Assembly (NCBI RefSeq): GCF_900566055.1
Contig: NZ_UPHQ01000051.1
Coordinates: 1-50,211, forward strand
From: Mycobacterium innocens
GTDB taxonomy: Bacteria; Actinomycetota; Actinomycetes; Mycobacteriales; Mycobacteriaceae
Length of the DNA stretch: 50,211 nucleotides
Direction of reading: 5' to 3'
Shown: positions 41,175-50,211 of the stretch, piece after piece
Position numbering within the stretch: the stretch's first letter is position 1
Layout: every line of letters begins with the position of its first letter
The notes under the pieces: model-generated
Databases searched by the model: none
Seen by the model: only the letters and a program-made list of their open reading frames with translations
Told to the model about the DNA's origin: nothing
Translations under genes and position numbers: made by a program

Positions 41175-42437
41175 GTGAGTTTTTGGGTGCTGCCGCCGGA
41201 GATCAACTCTTTACGAATGTTCATTGGCGCTGGTTCAGCGCCCATGTTGCAGGCAGCGACCGCGTGGGCGGGACTTGCCGACGAGTTGGGGGCCGCGGCC
41301 CAATCCTTCGCCTCGGTGACGTCGGCCTTGGCGGGTCAGGCTTGGCAGGGTCCGGCAGCGGCGGCGATGGCGGCTGCGGCAGCTCCATACGCGGCGTGGC
41401 TGAGTGCGGCCGCGGCGCAGTCCGCCGGGGCTGCGGGGCAAGCCAGTGCCATGGCCAGCATGTTCGAGGCAGCCCAGGCAGCGACGGTGCTTCCGGGGGC
41501 CGTGGCTGCCAATCGCGACGCATTCGTGCAGTTGGTGATGTCGAATTTGTTCGGCCAGAACGCGCCGGCGATAGCGTTCGCGGAGAGCATTTACGAGGAG
41601 ATGTGGGCTGCGGATGTGTCTGCGATGTCGGGCTACTACTCCGGCGCCGCGGCGCTCGCCTCGCAGTTGGTTTCGTGGCAGAGCATCCTGAAGGGCCTCC
41701 CGGGTATGGGCAGCGCCGGCGCCGCGGGCACAAGCGCAGGCAGTGGAGCCGCGGGTACTACCAATGTCGGCGGCAACGGGGAGGCTGCGAACGTCGCCGG
41801 CGGCGGCAATGCCGGCGGCGCGAGCGGCGGCCCGGTCGGTGCGGAGACGAACAACGTCGTCAACGGCAACACCAGCGCCGGGCTATCGCAGGCCGACCCG
41901 ATGTACAGCAACGTAGGTCAGGGGACTGCCGGCAGTGGCAATGTCGGCAGTGCAAGTCTCTTGAGTGGCGGCACTACCAGCGCAAGCGGCGGCGTTGCGA
42001 CCCCCGGGATGATGGGCGTTCCGATCCCGATCCCGGCCACCGGCGGCAATCAGAGCGGGTCTGCCGGCATTGGCGTTGGTGCGGGAAGCGCTGGAAATGC
42101 CGCACCGACTCGGGTACCGGAAGCGGCGGCCCCTCCGGCGGCCGAAGTCGAAGCTGCGGCTCCTCAGCTGGGGGTATTGCCGAACGCGGATCCGGAGATT
42201 GCGGCGAAAGCGGCGCCGGTACCGGTAGCGCGGGTAACGCAATCGACGGGTTCGGGAATTCCGGAGTCGGCGCTACGGCCGTCGCGGACCGCCGATGTGT
42301 CGGACCGGTCAGCCAACACGCAGGACCAGGCTTCGGAGGCGGAGGAAAAGGCGGCTTCGCTACGGCCGGAAGCCGAAAAGGGGAAGCTGCGATCTCGGGT
42401 AAAGCAAGAGCCGGGAATTCAAATGCGCGGTGGCTGA
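41175..42437 (+). CDS. PPE family protein with non-MPTR C-terminus
   Basis: The 420-residue PPE protein has a canonical N-terminal domain ([15 protein letters not shown] near residue 58, [23 protein letters not shown]). From about residue 180 it turns into Gly/Ala/Ser/Asn-rich low-complexity sequence without MPTR units. It ends in a charged tail, [20 protein letters not shown] and a terminal MRGG. The GTG start is placed by GGAGGACTG and the conserved PPE N-terminus. It should be exported by an ESX system. It converges on the YceI gene with 15 bases between stops. It sits near where M. tuberculosis has PPE52/PPE51; orthology is uncertain. Confidence 0.88.
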   Translation: MSFWVLPPEINSLRMFIGAGSAPMLQAATAWAGLADELGAAAQSFASVTSALAGQAWQGPAAAAMAAAAAPYAAWLSAAAAQSAGAAGQASAMASMFEAAQAATVLPGAVAANRDAFVQLVMSNLFGQNAPAIAFAESIYEEMWAADVSAMSGYYSGAAALASQLVSWQSILKGLPGMGSAGAAGTSAGSGAAGTTNVGGNGEAANVAGGGNAGGASGGPVGAETNNVVNGNTSAGLSQADPMYSNVGQGTAGSGNVGSASLLSGGTTSASGGVATPGMMGVPIPIPATGGNQSGSAGIGVGAGSAGNAAPTRVPEAAAPPAAEVEAAAPQLGVLPNADPEIAAKAAPVPVARVTQSTGSGIPESALRPSRTADVSDRSANTQDQASEAEEKAASLRPEAEKGKLRSRVKQEPGIQMRGG

Positions 42438-42452
42438 ACGGACTTCGTTCTG

Positions 42453-42986
42453 TTACGGCGCCTTCACGAAACAGACCTCACCCGCTGCGGTCGCTGTCGC
42501 GGCCAGAATGCCGAACTTGTTCCACCGCAAGCCGAACTGGACTCGGTCGATCTCGGTTTCGCCGGCTATGCGCACCGAGCCGTCGCTGAACTCGCTGACC
42601 GTAACCGGCAGGGTTACCGGGTCTGTGATGCCTTTGATGGTGAAGCTGGCCTGCAGTTCGGCGTGTTTGCCCTTGGTCGGGTGCACGGCGGTCACCACAA
42701 CCCGGATTTCTGGGAAGCGTTCGACGTCGAAGAAGTCGGCCGAGAGTAAGTGCTTGTCGCGCAGGCGGATACCGGTGCGCAGCGAGGCGACGTCTACCTC
42801 GAGATAACCGGAGACCGTGCCCTGGTCAGTCAGGTTGCCGCGGCCGGTGAACTTGGTGAATTCGCCCTTGACCGCGAGCAGGCCCCACATGTTCTTGATT
42901 GTGAAGGTGACCGCCGAGTGATCCGGAACAAGATTCCATGCCCCGGCGGCATCGGGATCGCTGAGTAGCGTTTCGAGCGTCGTCAT
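42453..42986 (-). CDS. YceI family protein
   Basis: This 177-residue lipocalin-like beta-barrel protein shows the family pattern WNLVPDHSAVTFTIKNMWG (signature DxxHSxxxFxIxH-like start), GYLEVDVASLRTGIRLRDKH and DFFDVERFPEIRVV. It continues with FTIKGITDPVTLPV and a final FGLRWNK. YceI proteins bind isoprenoid or fatty-acyl molecules. No signal peptide is present, so it is probably cytoplasmic here. The ATG start is standard. It faces the PPE gene and is followed upstream by the SnoaL-like gene on the same strand. Confidence 0.9.
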   Translation of the reverse strand: MTTLETLLSDPDAAGAWNLVPDHSAVTFTIKNMWGLLAVKGEFTKFTGRGNLTDQGTVSGYLEVDVASLRTGIRLRDKHLLSADFFDVERFPEIRVVVTAVHPTKGKHAELQASFTIKGITDPVTLPVTVSEFSDGSVRIAGETEIDRVQFGLRWNKFGILAATATAAGEVCFVKAP

Positions 42987-43109
42987 CGTGCTGCCTCACT
43001 GTCTATCGGGCGTGGAGCCCACCCGGTGGTTGTCGGATCCTTTGTGGTGTACCCGCAAGCGGAGGCGCCGGTCGCAAGTCTGTAGCCGGCGGCGATGCGC
43101 TGACGGGCT

Positions 43110-43517
43110 TCAGCCGAGCAAGGATGCAAGCTCGGCCGGGTCGAAGTACTCGTCGACCCGGTTTATCAAACCTTCGGTGTCCAGCTTGATCACGATGCAA
43201 ACCCGCAGCGCGATCGACTGTCCGGTCTGGCCTGCCGCATGTAGCACGTGCTGTTGGACGAAGCCCCTACCCGACCCGTCCTCGAAAATCTGGCGGTCCA
43301 GAACCTCATAGCGACGCTCCGTGGTCGCCGAGACGAACCAATCGATCACCCGCAGTGCGCGGGCCTTGTCGTCATCGCGATGGGCACCCGCGCGCCACAC
43401 TGCGATGTCGTCGCTCCACATGCGGGCAACCGCCGCCAGCTCGCTGTTCTCGATGGCAGTGAACAACCGGTCGGCCACGTCGGCAATGGCCTCGGTGGTG
43501 GAAGAGGGCATGAGCAT
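43110..43517 (-). CDS. SnoaL/NTF2-like domain protein
   Basis: A 135-residue SnoaL-like protein: an N-terminal helix TEAIADVADRLFTAIENSE, then ARMWSDDIAVWRAGAH, ALRVIDWFVSATTERRYEVL, and strands GRGFVQQHVLHAAGQTGQS and ALRVCIVIKLD, ending INRVDEYFDPAELASLL. This pattern is typical of limonene-epoxide-hydrolase/ketosteroid-isomerase-like proteins, but catalytic residues were not confirmed. ATG 43517 is assumed; ATG 43511 has better ribosome-binding spacing (AGGAATC upstream). Confidence 0.82.
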   Translation of the reverse strand: MLMPSSTTEAIADVADRLFTAIENSELAAVARMWSDDIAVWRAGAHRDDDKARALRVIDWFVSATTERRYEVLDRQIFEDGSGRGFVQQHVLHAAGQTGQSIALRVCIVIKLDTEGLINRVDEYFDPAELASLLG

Positions 43518-43958
43518 GATTCCTATTCGTCGTCGTATCCGCGTGTGCGGCGGCCAATCGGTGTTGTACCAGTGTGAGCCGGTCGGCGATAGGGCATCTC
43601 AGCGCTGCCCGGTGCGCCGGCCCGGACCGTGGCAGCGCTGCGGCTGCCAGGTGCCCGTTGTTCGTCATGGTCGGGTTCGACGATACGCACGGGGTCGGTG
43701 GGTGGCCCGGTGTGAAATCGCCGGATCGTCGGGACCGCCTGATTCGCCACGTCGCGCTGCCAACCCGTAGGCAACCAAGGTCGCTGCCGCGACGGCGGAA
43801 CCCGCGGCGTGGCAGTCGTAGCCGGGATGCGATCGAGGACCTCCTAGAGCAATTCGCCCGAACCGCTGACAGGCTGGGCGGGTCGGTGTAACGGTTGCTC
43901 TGGCCCGTAATCGCGGGCCCGTCGGTCGGGGCAGGTCGGCTGCGGAAGGGCTAGGGTG
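43518..43958. other. Non-coding interval before the PPE gene pair
   Basis: The frames here are short and show no family motifs. It should hold the promoter for the two PPE genes downstream. GGAAGGG lies just before the first PPE start. Confidence 0.5.
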
Positions 43959-45938
43959 ATGAATTTTTCGGTGTTGCCGCCGGAGATCAATTCGTTGCGG
44001 ATTTTCGCCGGCACCGGTCCGCAACCGATGCTGGCTGCGGCTACGGCCTGGGACGGACTGGCCGGCGAGCTCGCCGGTGCGGCGTCGTCGTTTTCGTCGG
44101 TGACATCGGGGTTGGTCGACGGCTCTTGGCGGGGGCCGGCGTCAGCGGCGATGGCGGCTGCAGCGGCGCCTTACGCCCGATGGTTGAGTGCCGCGGCGGG
44201 TCACGCTTCAGGGGCGGCAGCTCAGGCTCGTGCGGTGGCCAGTGCGTTTGACGCGGCGCGCGCGGCCACAGTGCATCCATTGATGGTGGCGATCAACCGT
44301 AATCGGTTCGTGCAGCTGGTGGCGTCGAATGTGCTTGGCTTGAACGCGCCGGCGATTGCCTCAGCCGAGGCCCAATACGAGCAGATGTGGGCGCAGGACG
44401 TGGCCGCGATGCTCAGTTATCACGCTGACACGTCGGCGGCGGCGGCCGCATTGTCGCCGTGGGGTGCTGGGCTGCAAGGCATTTCCGCCGCATCGGGCCA
44501 GTCGACTACGCCAGAGATGCCGGCTTCCGGGAGAGGGCCGGTGGCGTCCGCCATCTCGGCCGGGTCGAGTGCGGCCGCCGGCACCAATATATCGCTACCC
44601 AACCTGGGTTTCGGCAATACCGGCAATGGAAACTTCGGCTCCGGCAATGCCGGCGATTTGAATCTGGGTAGCGGCAACAACGGCAACGTCAACCTGGGTA
44701 GCGGCAACAACGGCAACGTCAATTTCGGCAGCGGCAACACCGGCAACATCAACCTTGGCAGCGGCAATGCCGGCAGCCTCAACGCCGGCAGCGGCAACGC
44801 CGGCAACAACAACCTGGGCAGCGGCAACAACGGGAACGCGAACCTCGGCCACGGGAACGTCGGCAGCAATAACTTCGGCAGTGGAAATATTGGCGGCGGC
44901 AACCTGGGTTTCGGCAACGCCGGCAGCAATAACTTCGGCAGCGGAAACAATGGCAGCGGCAACCTCGGTAGCGGGAACAGTGGCAATCTCAATGTCGGCT
45001 TCGCTAACACCGGTAACTTCAACATCGGCTTTGCGAATACCGGAAACAACAATATCGGTATCGGCCTCACCGGCGACAATCAAATCGGATTCGGCGGCCT
45101 GAACTCCGGCACCGGAAACGTCGGCTTGTTCAATTCTGGTAGCGGTAACACCGGCATTTTCAACTCTGGAAGCAATAACCTGGGGTGGTTGAACTCGGGG
45201 GTGGGCAACTGGGGTGGCTGGAACTCCGGGGTGGGTAGCACCGGCTTCGGCAACTCGGGCGTGACCAGCACCGGCTTCTGGAATTCCGGGTCCTACGACA
45301 CCGGCTTTGGTAACGCCGGGTCGGGCAATGCCGGCGCTTTCAACGCGGGCAACCATAACACCGGCTGGTTCAACGCGGGCTCCGGCGGCACGGGCGACTA
45401 CAACTCGGGCGATGGCAACTTCGGGAGCTTCAACGCTGGCGACGTGAACACCGGGAGCTTCAACGCAGGCTCCGTCAATACCGGATTGTGGAATTCGGGC
45501 GATACCAATACCGGCGCCTTGAACTCCGGAACGCTGAACACCGGTTTCGGCAGTTCGATCATTCAGACGGTTGCCAACTCGGGGTTTGGCAACACCGGCA
45601 CCGGCAACTCTGGTTTCAACAACTTCGGCGATAACAACTCGGGCTACGGCAACGCGGGTGTCTCAGGCGGCCCCGGCCAGAGCAATGCCGGTATCGGGAA
45701 TCAAGGGACGCAGCACTCCGGAATTGGAAACACGGGTTCCAACAACGACTCGGGCTTCGGGAACACGGGTTTTTACAATGTCGGGTTCTTCAACACTGGA
45801 GACAATAATTCCGGCTTCGGAAACATCAACGACGTTGCCAACGGGTTCAATTCGGGTATTGGTAATTTCGGCAACAGCAACTCCGGGGGCTTCAATATCG
45901 GTACCGGTTGGGCCGGCTTCTTCGGTAGCGACTTCTGA
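43959..45938 (+). CDS. PPE family protein, MPTR subfamily
   Basis: The 659-residue PPE-MPTR protein begins [20 protein letters not shown]. The WxG position reads SWRGP, and [12 protein letters not shown] replaces the usual [12 protein letters not shown] repeats follow from about residue 212 to the end, with (N/S)GSGN(N/A)GN units in the first half and NSG/NTGF units later. ATG 43959 is used, not GTG 43956, because it gives the canonical [10 protein letters not shown] start and correct spacing from GGAAGGG. The next PPE gene starts 33 bases downstream, so the two are probably co-transcribed and may be co-exported. Confidence 0.92.
   Translation: MNFSVLPPEINSLRIFAGTGPQPMLAAATAWDGLAGELAGAASSFSSVTSGLVDGSWRGPASAAMAAAAAPYARWLSAAAGHASGAAAQARAVASAFDAARAATVHPLMVAINRNRFVQLVASNVLGLNAPAIASAEAQYEQMWAQDVAAMLSYHADTSAAAAALSPWGAGLQGISAASGQSTTPEMPASGRGPVASAISAGSSAAAGTNISLPNLGFGNTGNGNFGSGNAGDLNLGSGNNGNVNLGSGNNGNVNFGSGNTGNINLGSGNAGSLNAGSGNAGNNNLGSGNNGNANLGHGNVGSNNFGSGNIGGGNLGFGNAGSNNFGSGNNGSGNLGSGNSGNLNVGFANTGNFNIGFANTGNNNIGIGLTGDNQIGFGGLNSGTGNVGLFNSGSGNTGIFNSGSNNLGWLNSGVGNWGGWNSGVGSTGFGNSGVTSTGFWNSGSYDTGFGNAGSGNAGAFNAGNHNTGWFNAGSGGTGDYNSGDGNFGSFNAGDVNTGSFNAGSVNTGLWNSGDTNTGALNSGTLNTGFGSSIIQTVANSGFGNTGTGNSGFNNFGDNNSGYGNAGVSGGPGQSNAGIGNQGTQHSGIGNTGSNNDSGFGNTGFYNVGFFNTGDNNSGFGNINDVANGFNSGIGNFGNSNSGGFNIGTGWAGFFGSDF
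44596..45930 (+). repeat. MPTR repeat array of PPE gene 4
   Basis: About 440 residues of NxGxGN-type repeats. The most regular part (about 44660-44960) is a 30-bp periodicity around GGCAGCGGCAACAACGGCAA-like units. Confidence 0.88.
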
Positions 45939-45971
45939 AGTCGACTGGGCCAGCTCGGAGAGGAAAGAGCG

Positions 45972-48900
45972 ATGAACTTTTCGGTTTTGCCCCCGGAGAT
46001 CAACTCGGCGCAGATTTATGCCGGGCCCGGGTCAGCGCCGATGCTGCAGGCGGCGGCGTCGTGGCAGCGGCTGGCCGACGAATTAACCTCGGCGGCAGCG
46101 TCATTCGAGTCGGTGACCTCGGCGTTGGTCGGCGACTCCTGGCAGGGCTGGGCGGCGGCGGCCATGGCGAGTGCCGCCGCCCCATACGCGAGCTGGCTGA
46201 ACGCCGCCGCCGCCGGGGCCCAGGGTGCGTCCGTCCAGGCCGGTGCAGCGGCGACGGTGTTCGAGGACGCGCTTGCGGCGATGGTGCATCCGGCGGTGGT
46301 GGCGACAAACCGGAATCAGCTCGTCATGCTCGCGATGTCGAACCTGTTGGGTCTGAATGCTCCGGCGATCGCAGCCACCGAAGCGCACTACGAGCAGATG
46401 TGGGCCCAGGATGTGGCAGCCCTGTCCGGCTACCACGCCGGGGTTTCGACGGTGGCCGCTCAGCTGGTGCCGTGGCAAGGAGTGCTGCAAACGCTTCAGG
46501 CGAATGCGAGCAGTTCGATCGCGGCCGTCAACGTGGCCGCCCAGGCTGAATCCCTCAATGCTTTGGATGCCAGTGTGTCGTTCAGCGGTCTGCAACTTGT
46601 GCAGTTGGGCACAGCGCACGCGAACTCGACTTTCGGTGGGCTGGCGGTGGCCCTCGGCCCGAATAGTTCTGCCAGTGCTGCCGGGTTGCTCGACGGGGCC
46701 TGGGCCCTGGGCAGCGCCACTGGCGCCAGCAGCAGTGGCATTCTCAACACGGCGTTGGCCGTGGGCGACACCAGCACCGCACAGGCCGGCGGCTTGCTTA
46801 CCGTGGCTTCGGCCTTTGGTAGCGGCAACAGTGTGAGCACTGGTGGTTATGTGAATTTCGCGGGGCTTGTCGGTAATGGCAATCAGGTTGGTGTGGTTGA
46901 TGGTTTTGGTAATCGGGCTTGGGTTTTCGGTGACGACAATGTGGCGCAGGTGGGTGGTTTGCTTACTGGGGCTTGGGCTTTCGGTAGTGGTAGCAGTGTG
47001 AGCACTGGTGGTTATGTGAATTTCGCGGGGCTTGTCGGTAATGGCAATCAGGTTGGTGTGGTTGATGGTTTTGGTAATCGGGCTTGGGTTTTCGGTGACG
47101 ACAATGTGGCGCAGGTGGGTGGTTTGCTTACTGGGGCTTGGGCTTTCGGTAGTGGTAGCAGTGTGAGCACTGGTGGTTATGTGAATTTCGCGGGGCTTGT
47201 CGGTAATGGCAATCAGGTTGGTGTGGTTGATGGTTTTGGTAATCGGGCTTGGGTTTTCGGTGACGACAATGTGGCGCAGGTGGGTGGTTTGCTTACCGTG
47301 GCCTCGGCCTTTGGTAGTGGTAGCAGTGTGAGCACTGGTGGTTATGTGAATTTCGCGGGGCTTGTCGGTAATGGCAATCAGGTTGGTGTGGTTGACGGCT
47401 TTGGTAACCGGGCTTGGGTTTTCGGTAACGACAACGCAGCCGATGTCGTCGGCGTGGTCACAGGGGCTCTTACGCTCGGTAGCGGCAATAGCACCGGCGC
47501 CGGTGGCACTGTGAACTTCGCCGGGATTCTGGGTAACAACAACCAGGCCGGTGCGGTTGACGGTATAGGCAACGGCGCTTGGGTTTTCGGGGACAACAAC
47601 GCAGCCCGCGCCGGCGGCGGGTACTTCAACGCGGCAACAGTGCTCGGCAACTACAACAGCCCGGTCGGAGTCGGCGCCAACGGCACGGGCTCCGTAGCCC
47701 GAACTAACATCGCCAATTTTGCCACCGTCGTCGGGAACCACAACAGCACAGTTACCGTGGGTGCCAATGGAAACGACGCAGTCGCGAACACCAACATCGG
47801 CACCTTCGCCACTGTGCTCGGTAGCAACAACGGCATGGTTACCGCCGGTGCCAACGGAAGTGGTGCAGTCGCGAACGCCAATGTCGGAACCATTGCTACC
47901 GTGTTGGGAAATAACAACAGCGGTGTTCAAGCCAGTGTCGCCGGCCAGACCAATATCGCCACTGTCGCTACCGTGCTCGGCGACAACAACGGCGGGGTGT
48001 TGGCCGGTGCTGATGGCAACCTCAACATCGCCACGATGGCCAACGCTATCGGCGCCGACAACAACGTGGTGGCAGCCGATGCCGTCGGCAACACCAACAT
48101 CGCCACGTTCAGCAACGTAGTCGGCAACGCCAACAGCGGCGTCGCAGCCAGAACCGATGGCGACACCAACATCGCCACCTTCGCGACCGTCGTCGGCAAC
48201 GGCAACAATGGGGCTGGCGCCGATGCCGTCGGCCGCCTCAACATCGCCACCCTCGGCACTGCAGTCGGCGGCGGGAACGAGGTCGCTGCGAGCGCCAACG
48301 GCGACACCAACATCGTTACCTTCGCCAGCGCCGTCGGCAACGGTAACCATGACGTCGTCGCCGACACCGCAGGCCGTCTCAATATCGCCACCTTGAGCAC
48401 GGCCATGTTCAACGGCAATCATGAGGTGACCGCCAGCGCGAGCGGTGATACCAATATCGCCACCTTTGCCACCGTCGCGGGCAACGCCAACAGCGGCATC
48501 ACCGCAGAAGCCGTCGGCCACACCAACATCGCTACCTTCGCCACCACGACCGGCCTGATAAGCCTCGGAAACGACGGCGTCAAGGCAAAGGCTGCTGGCG
48601 ACCTCAACATCGCCACCTTTGCCACCGACATCAACATTATCGGCAACGGCAACCAAAACCTGGAAGCCAGCGCCGGCGGTACCGGTAATATAGCGACATT
48701 TGCAACGGCTTTCGGTAACGCGAACGACGGGGTCACCGCGAGCACCGACGGACAGGGCAACATCGCAACCTTTGCCACCGTCTTCGGCAACGCCAACACG
48801 GGAGTGGCGTCCAGCGCTACCGGCACCGGCAATATCGCGACTTTTGCCACCAACGCCAGCTTTGTCGGCAACGCCAACAACGCGATCCAAGCGAGCGCAG

Positions 48901-50211
48901 ACGGCACCGGCAACATCGCCACGTTCGCCACCAACGCCAGCTTCGTCGGCAACGCCAACAACGGCGTGGAAGCCAATGCCAGCGGCGGAGGTAACATCGC
49001 CACCTTCGCCACCGTCGTCGGCAGCGCCAACCAACAGGTGGAAGCCGGCGCCACTGGGAACAACAACATCGCCACTCTCGCAGGGGTTTTCGGCAACGGC
49101 AACGATGGGGTGCAAGCCACGGCGAGTGGCGACGCCAATATCACCACGATGGCCAACTCCCTCACTATCTTTGGCAACGGCGACAATTCGGTCGCAGCCA
49201 ACGCCAACGGCCGGGGCAATATCGCGACCGTCGGCACCGCCGCCACTCTCTTTGGTACCGCCAGCAACGGCGTCGAAGCCACCGCCAACGGCGGGGGCAA
49301 TATCGCCACATTTGCCAGCGCCTTCGGCGACAGCAATGGGGTGACCGCTAAAGCCGAGGGAGACAACAACATCGTCACCTTCGCTACCGCTATCGGTAAT
49401 GACAACACCGCAGTCGAGGCCAAGACCGACGGTACAGGCAATATCGCCACTTTCGGCACCGCGGTTGGCAACAGTAACGCGCTGACCGCCGAGGCCAATG
49501 GCGCGGCTAATATCGCGACTCTTGCGACCGTGGTCGGCGACCACAACAGCGGAGTTCTGGCCAGCTCCAACGGCACTGCCAATTACGCCACGCTCGCCAC
49601 TGTCGTCGGCAACGCCAACACCGGCGCCGTCGCCACCTCCAATGGCGACATCAATATCGCCACGCTAGCCACGGTCGTCGGTGACAACAATGCGGTGGCA
49701 GCTGACGCTGTCGGCAGCACGAATATCGCTACCCTGGGCACCGCCGTGGGTGATGCCAACAGCGGAGTCGCAGCCAACGCCGACGGCAGACTGAATATCG
49801 CAACCGTTGCCACGGCGGTTTTTGATGGCAATCAGGTGATTACGGCTTCTGCCACCGGTGATACCAACGTTGCTACCGCAGCCACTGTTGTCGGCAGCAC
49901 CAATAGTGGGATTACGGCAGCCGCCGACGGGGCGACCAACGTCGCGACCGCGGCCACGGTGGTGGGCGATAACAACACCGGTGCGATCCTGGCGAAGGCG
50001 GTCGGTGATACCAACATCGCGACCGCGGCCACGGTGGTGGGGGATCGCAATGCTGGGGTGTTGGCCAGTGCGCAGGGGGTGCGAAATATTGCGACGGCGG
50101 CCACGGTGGTGGGCAATGACAATGCGACCGATGCTGCCAGTGCGATCGCGGTGGGGGAGACCAATGTGGCGACGGCGGCCACGGTGGTCGGGGATGCCAA
50201 TAGCGGGGTGG
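45972..50211 (+). CDS. Giant PPE protein with non-MPTR repeats, 3' end outside window
   Basis: An in-frame ATG with GGAAAGAG upstream opens a frame that stays open to the right edge, giving at least 1413 residues. Residues 1-175 are a PPE domain ([47 protein letters not shown]). Then come a transition region, four 55-residue repeats ([34 protein letters not shown]), and from about residue 577 a long array of 24-residue repeats with consensus GNxNxGVxAxAxGxxNIATx plus ATVV. The alternating small and hydrophobic residues with periodic Asn suggest a beta-solenoid. ESX export and surface exposure are inferred from the PPE domain. The array class is not one I recognise. Confidence 0.88.
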   Translation, partial: MNFSVLPPEINSAQIYAGPGSAPMLQAAASWQRLADELTSAAASFESVTSALVGDSWQGWAAAAMASAAAPYASWLNAAAAGAQGASVQAGAAATVFEDALAAMVHPAVVATNRNQLVMLAMSNLLGLNAPAIAATEAHYEQMWAQDVAALSGYHAGVSTVAAQLVPWQGVLQTLQANASSSIAAVNVAAQAESLNALDASVSFSGLQLVQLGTAHANSTFGGLAVALGPNSSASAAGLLDGAWALGSATGASSSGILNTALAVGDTSTAQAGGLLTVASAFGSGNSVSTGGYVNFAGLVGNGNQVGVVDGFGNRAWVFGDDNVAQVGGLLTGAWAFGSGSSVSTGGYVNFAGLVGNGNQVGVVDGFGNRAWVFGDDNVAQVGGLLTGAWAFGSGSSVSTGGYVNFAGLVGNGNQVGVVDGFGNRAWVFGDDNVAQVGGLLTVASAFGSGSSVSTGGYVNFAGLVGNGNQVGVVDGFGNRAWVFGNDNAADVVGVVTGALTLGSGNSTGAGGTVNFAGILGNNNQAGAVDGIGNGAWVFGDNNAARAGGGYFNAATVLGNYNSPVGVGANGTGSVARTNIANFATVVGNHNSTVTVGANGNDAVANTNIGTFATVLGSNNGMVTAGANGSGAVANANVGTIATVLGNNNSGVQASVAGQTNIATVATVLGDNNGGVLAGADGNLNIATMANAIGADNNVVAADAVGNTNIATFSNVVGNANSGVAARTDGDTNIATFATVVGNGNNGAGADAVGRLNIATLGTAVGGGNEVAASANGDTNIVTFASAVGNGNHDVVADTAGRLNIATLSTAMFNGNHEVTASASGDTNIATFATVAGNANSGITAEAVGHTNIATFATTTGLISLGNDGVKAKAAGDLNIATFATDINIIGNGNQNLEASAGGTGNIATFATAFGNANDGVTASTDGQGNIATFATVFGNANTGVASSATGTGNIATFATNASFVGNANNAIQASADGTGNIATFATNASFVGNANNGVEANASGGGNIATFATVVGSANQQVEAGATGNNNIATLAGVFGNGNDGVQATASGDANITTMANSLTIFGNGDNSVAANANGRGNIATVGTAATLFGTASNGVEATANGGGNIATFASAFGDSNGVTAKAEGDNNIVTFATAIGNDNTAVEAKTDGTGNIATFGTAVGNSNALTAEANGAANIATLATVVGDHNSGVLASSNGTANYATLATVVGNANTGAVATSNGDINIATLATVVGDNNAVAADAVGSTNIATLGTAVGDANSGVAANADGRLNIATVATAVFDGNQVITASATGDTNVATAATVVGSTNSGITAAADGATNVATAATVVGDNNTGAILAKAVGDTNIATAATVVGDRNAGVLASAQGVRNIATAATVVGNDNATDAASAIAVGETNVATAATVVGDANSGV
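46836..47495 (+). repeat. Four tandem 165-bp repeats inside the giant PPE gene
   Basis: Units begin at 46836, 47001, 47166 and 47331 (AGCACTGGTGGTTATGTGAA). Units 1 and 2 are identical base for base by reading; unit 3 differs only near its 3' end; unit 4 diverges after about 65 bases. Each encodes 55 residues. Third positions are unusually T-rich compared with flanking genes. A fifth, strongly diverged unit follows to about 47660. Confidence 0.92.
47700..50211 (+). repeat. Array of about 35 degenerate 72-bp repeats (24-residue NIAT units)
   Basis: Each unit encodes a version of [20 protein letters not shown] plus ATVV. Some units carry two- to five-residue insertions ([14 protein letters not shown]). 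The array runs off the right edge. Conserved positions are Gly-Asn, a second Asn, Val-x-Ala, Gly, and Asn-Ile-Ala-Thr. Confidence 0.88.

Noticed and set aside
43574..43891. 105-codon plus-strand ORF upstream of the PPE pair
   Set aside because: It is Arg/Pro-rich with no motif or ribosome-binding site and resembles random GC-rich sequence.
46836..47495. Tandem repeats considered as a CRISPR array or satellite
   Set aside because: The units are contiguous, in frame and coding, with no unique spacers, so they are protein repeats.
46101..49544. 1147-codon minus-strand ORF through the giant PPE gene
   Set aside because: It is the mirror of a repetitive GC-rich coding sequence; the product is repeats of GDV/VAV units with no start signals, and the plus-strand PPE frame is unmistakable.

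Overview
The window is high-GC actinobacterial DNA from a slow-growing Mycobacterium outside the M. tuberculosis complex. The evidence is five PPE genes, a complete 14-gene nuo operon, a moxR3 operon with the layout of M. tuberculosis Rv3162c-Rv3167c, and orthologues of Rv3143, Rv3168, Rv3169, aofH and hpx. The species cannot be named from sequence alone. No tRNA, rRNA or CRISPR array was seen.

Layout. (1) 1-3.1 kb is decayed accessory DNA: an IS1380-type transposase running off the left edge, a frameshifted C-terminal fragment of methylcitrate synthase, a DUF5994 gene with a possible coupled micro-ORF, and a small hypothetical gene. (2) 3.1-10.6 kb holds a DUF2652 cyclase-like gene with a probable leaderless promoter, an NTF2-like gene, two flavin amine oxidases (one with a Tat/lipoprotein signal) on either side of an alpha/beta hydrolase, and the Rv3169-Rv3168 pair. 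(3) 10.6-16.4 kb is a divergent operon: TetR regulator, SDR, DUF4129 membrane protein, small membrane protein, MoxR3 ATPase, DUF58 protein, membrane protein. (4) 16.6-22.1 kb carries two PPE-MPTR genes. (5) 22.1-23.1 kb is an inserted VapBC toxin-antitoxin module, flanked on one side by a decayed copy of the nuoN 3' end. (6) 38.6-23.1 kb on the minus strand is nuoA-N, encoding proton-pumping NADH dehydrogenase (complex I), with most junctions overlapping. A degenerate response-regulator receiver lies just upstream. (7) 39.4-40.6 kb has a phospholipid-type methyltransferase translationally coupled to a broken dedA. (8) 41.2-50.2 kb contains three more PPE genes plus YceI and SnoaL-like genes.

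The most unusual element is the last PPE gene. It runs off the right edge and is not of the MPTR type. Its PPE domain is followed by near-identical 165-bp repeats of unusually AT-rich codon use, then by about 35 copies of a 24-residue Asn/Ala/Thr-rich repeat that looks like a beta-solenoid. I do not recognise this class.

Functionally, the nuo block is respiratory core. The moxR3 operon resembles MoxR/DUF58 chaperone modules. The PPE genes encode probable ESX-secreted surface proteins. The left end, the vapBC locus and dedA record insertion, duplication and decay. Product names rest on recognised motifs and remembered family features; no database search was run.
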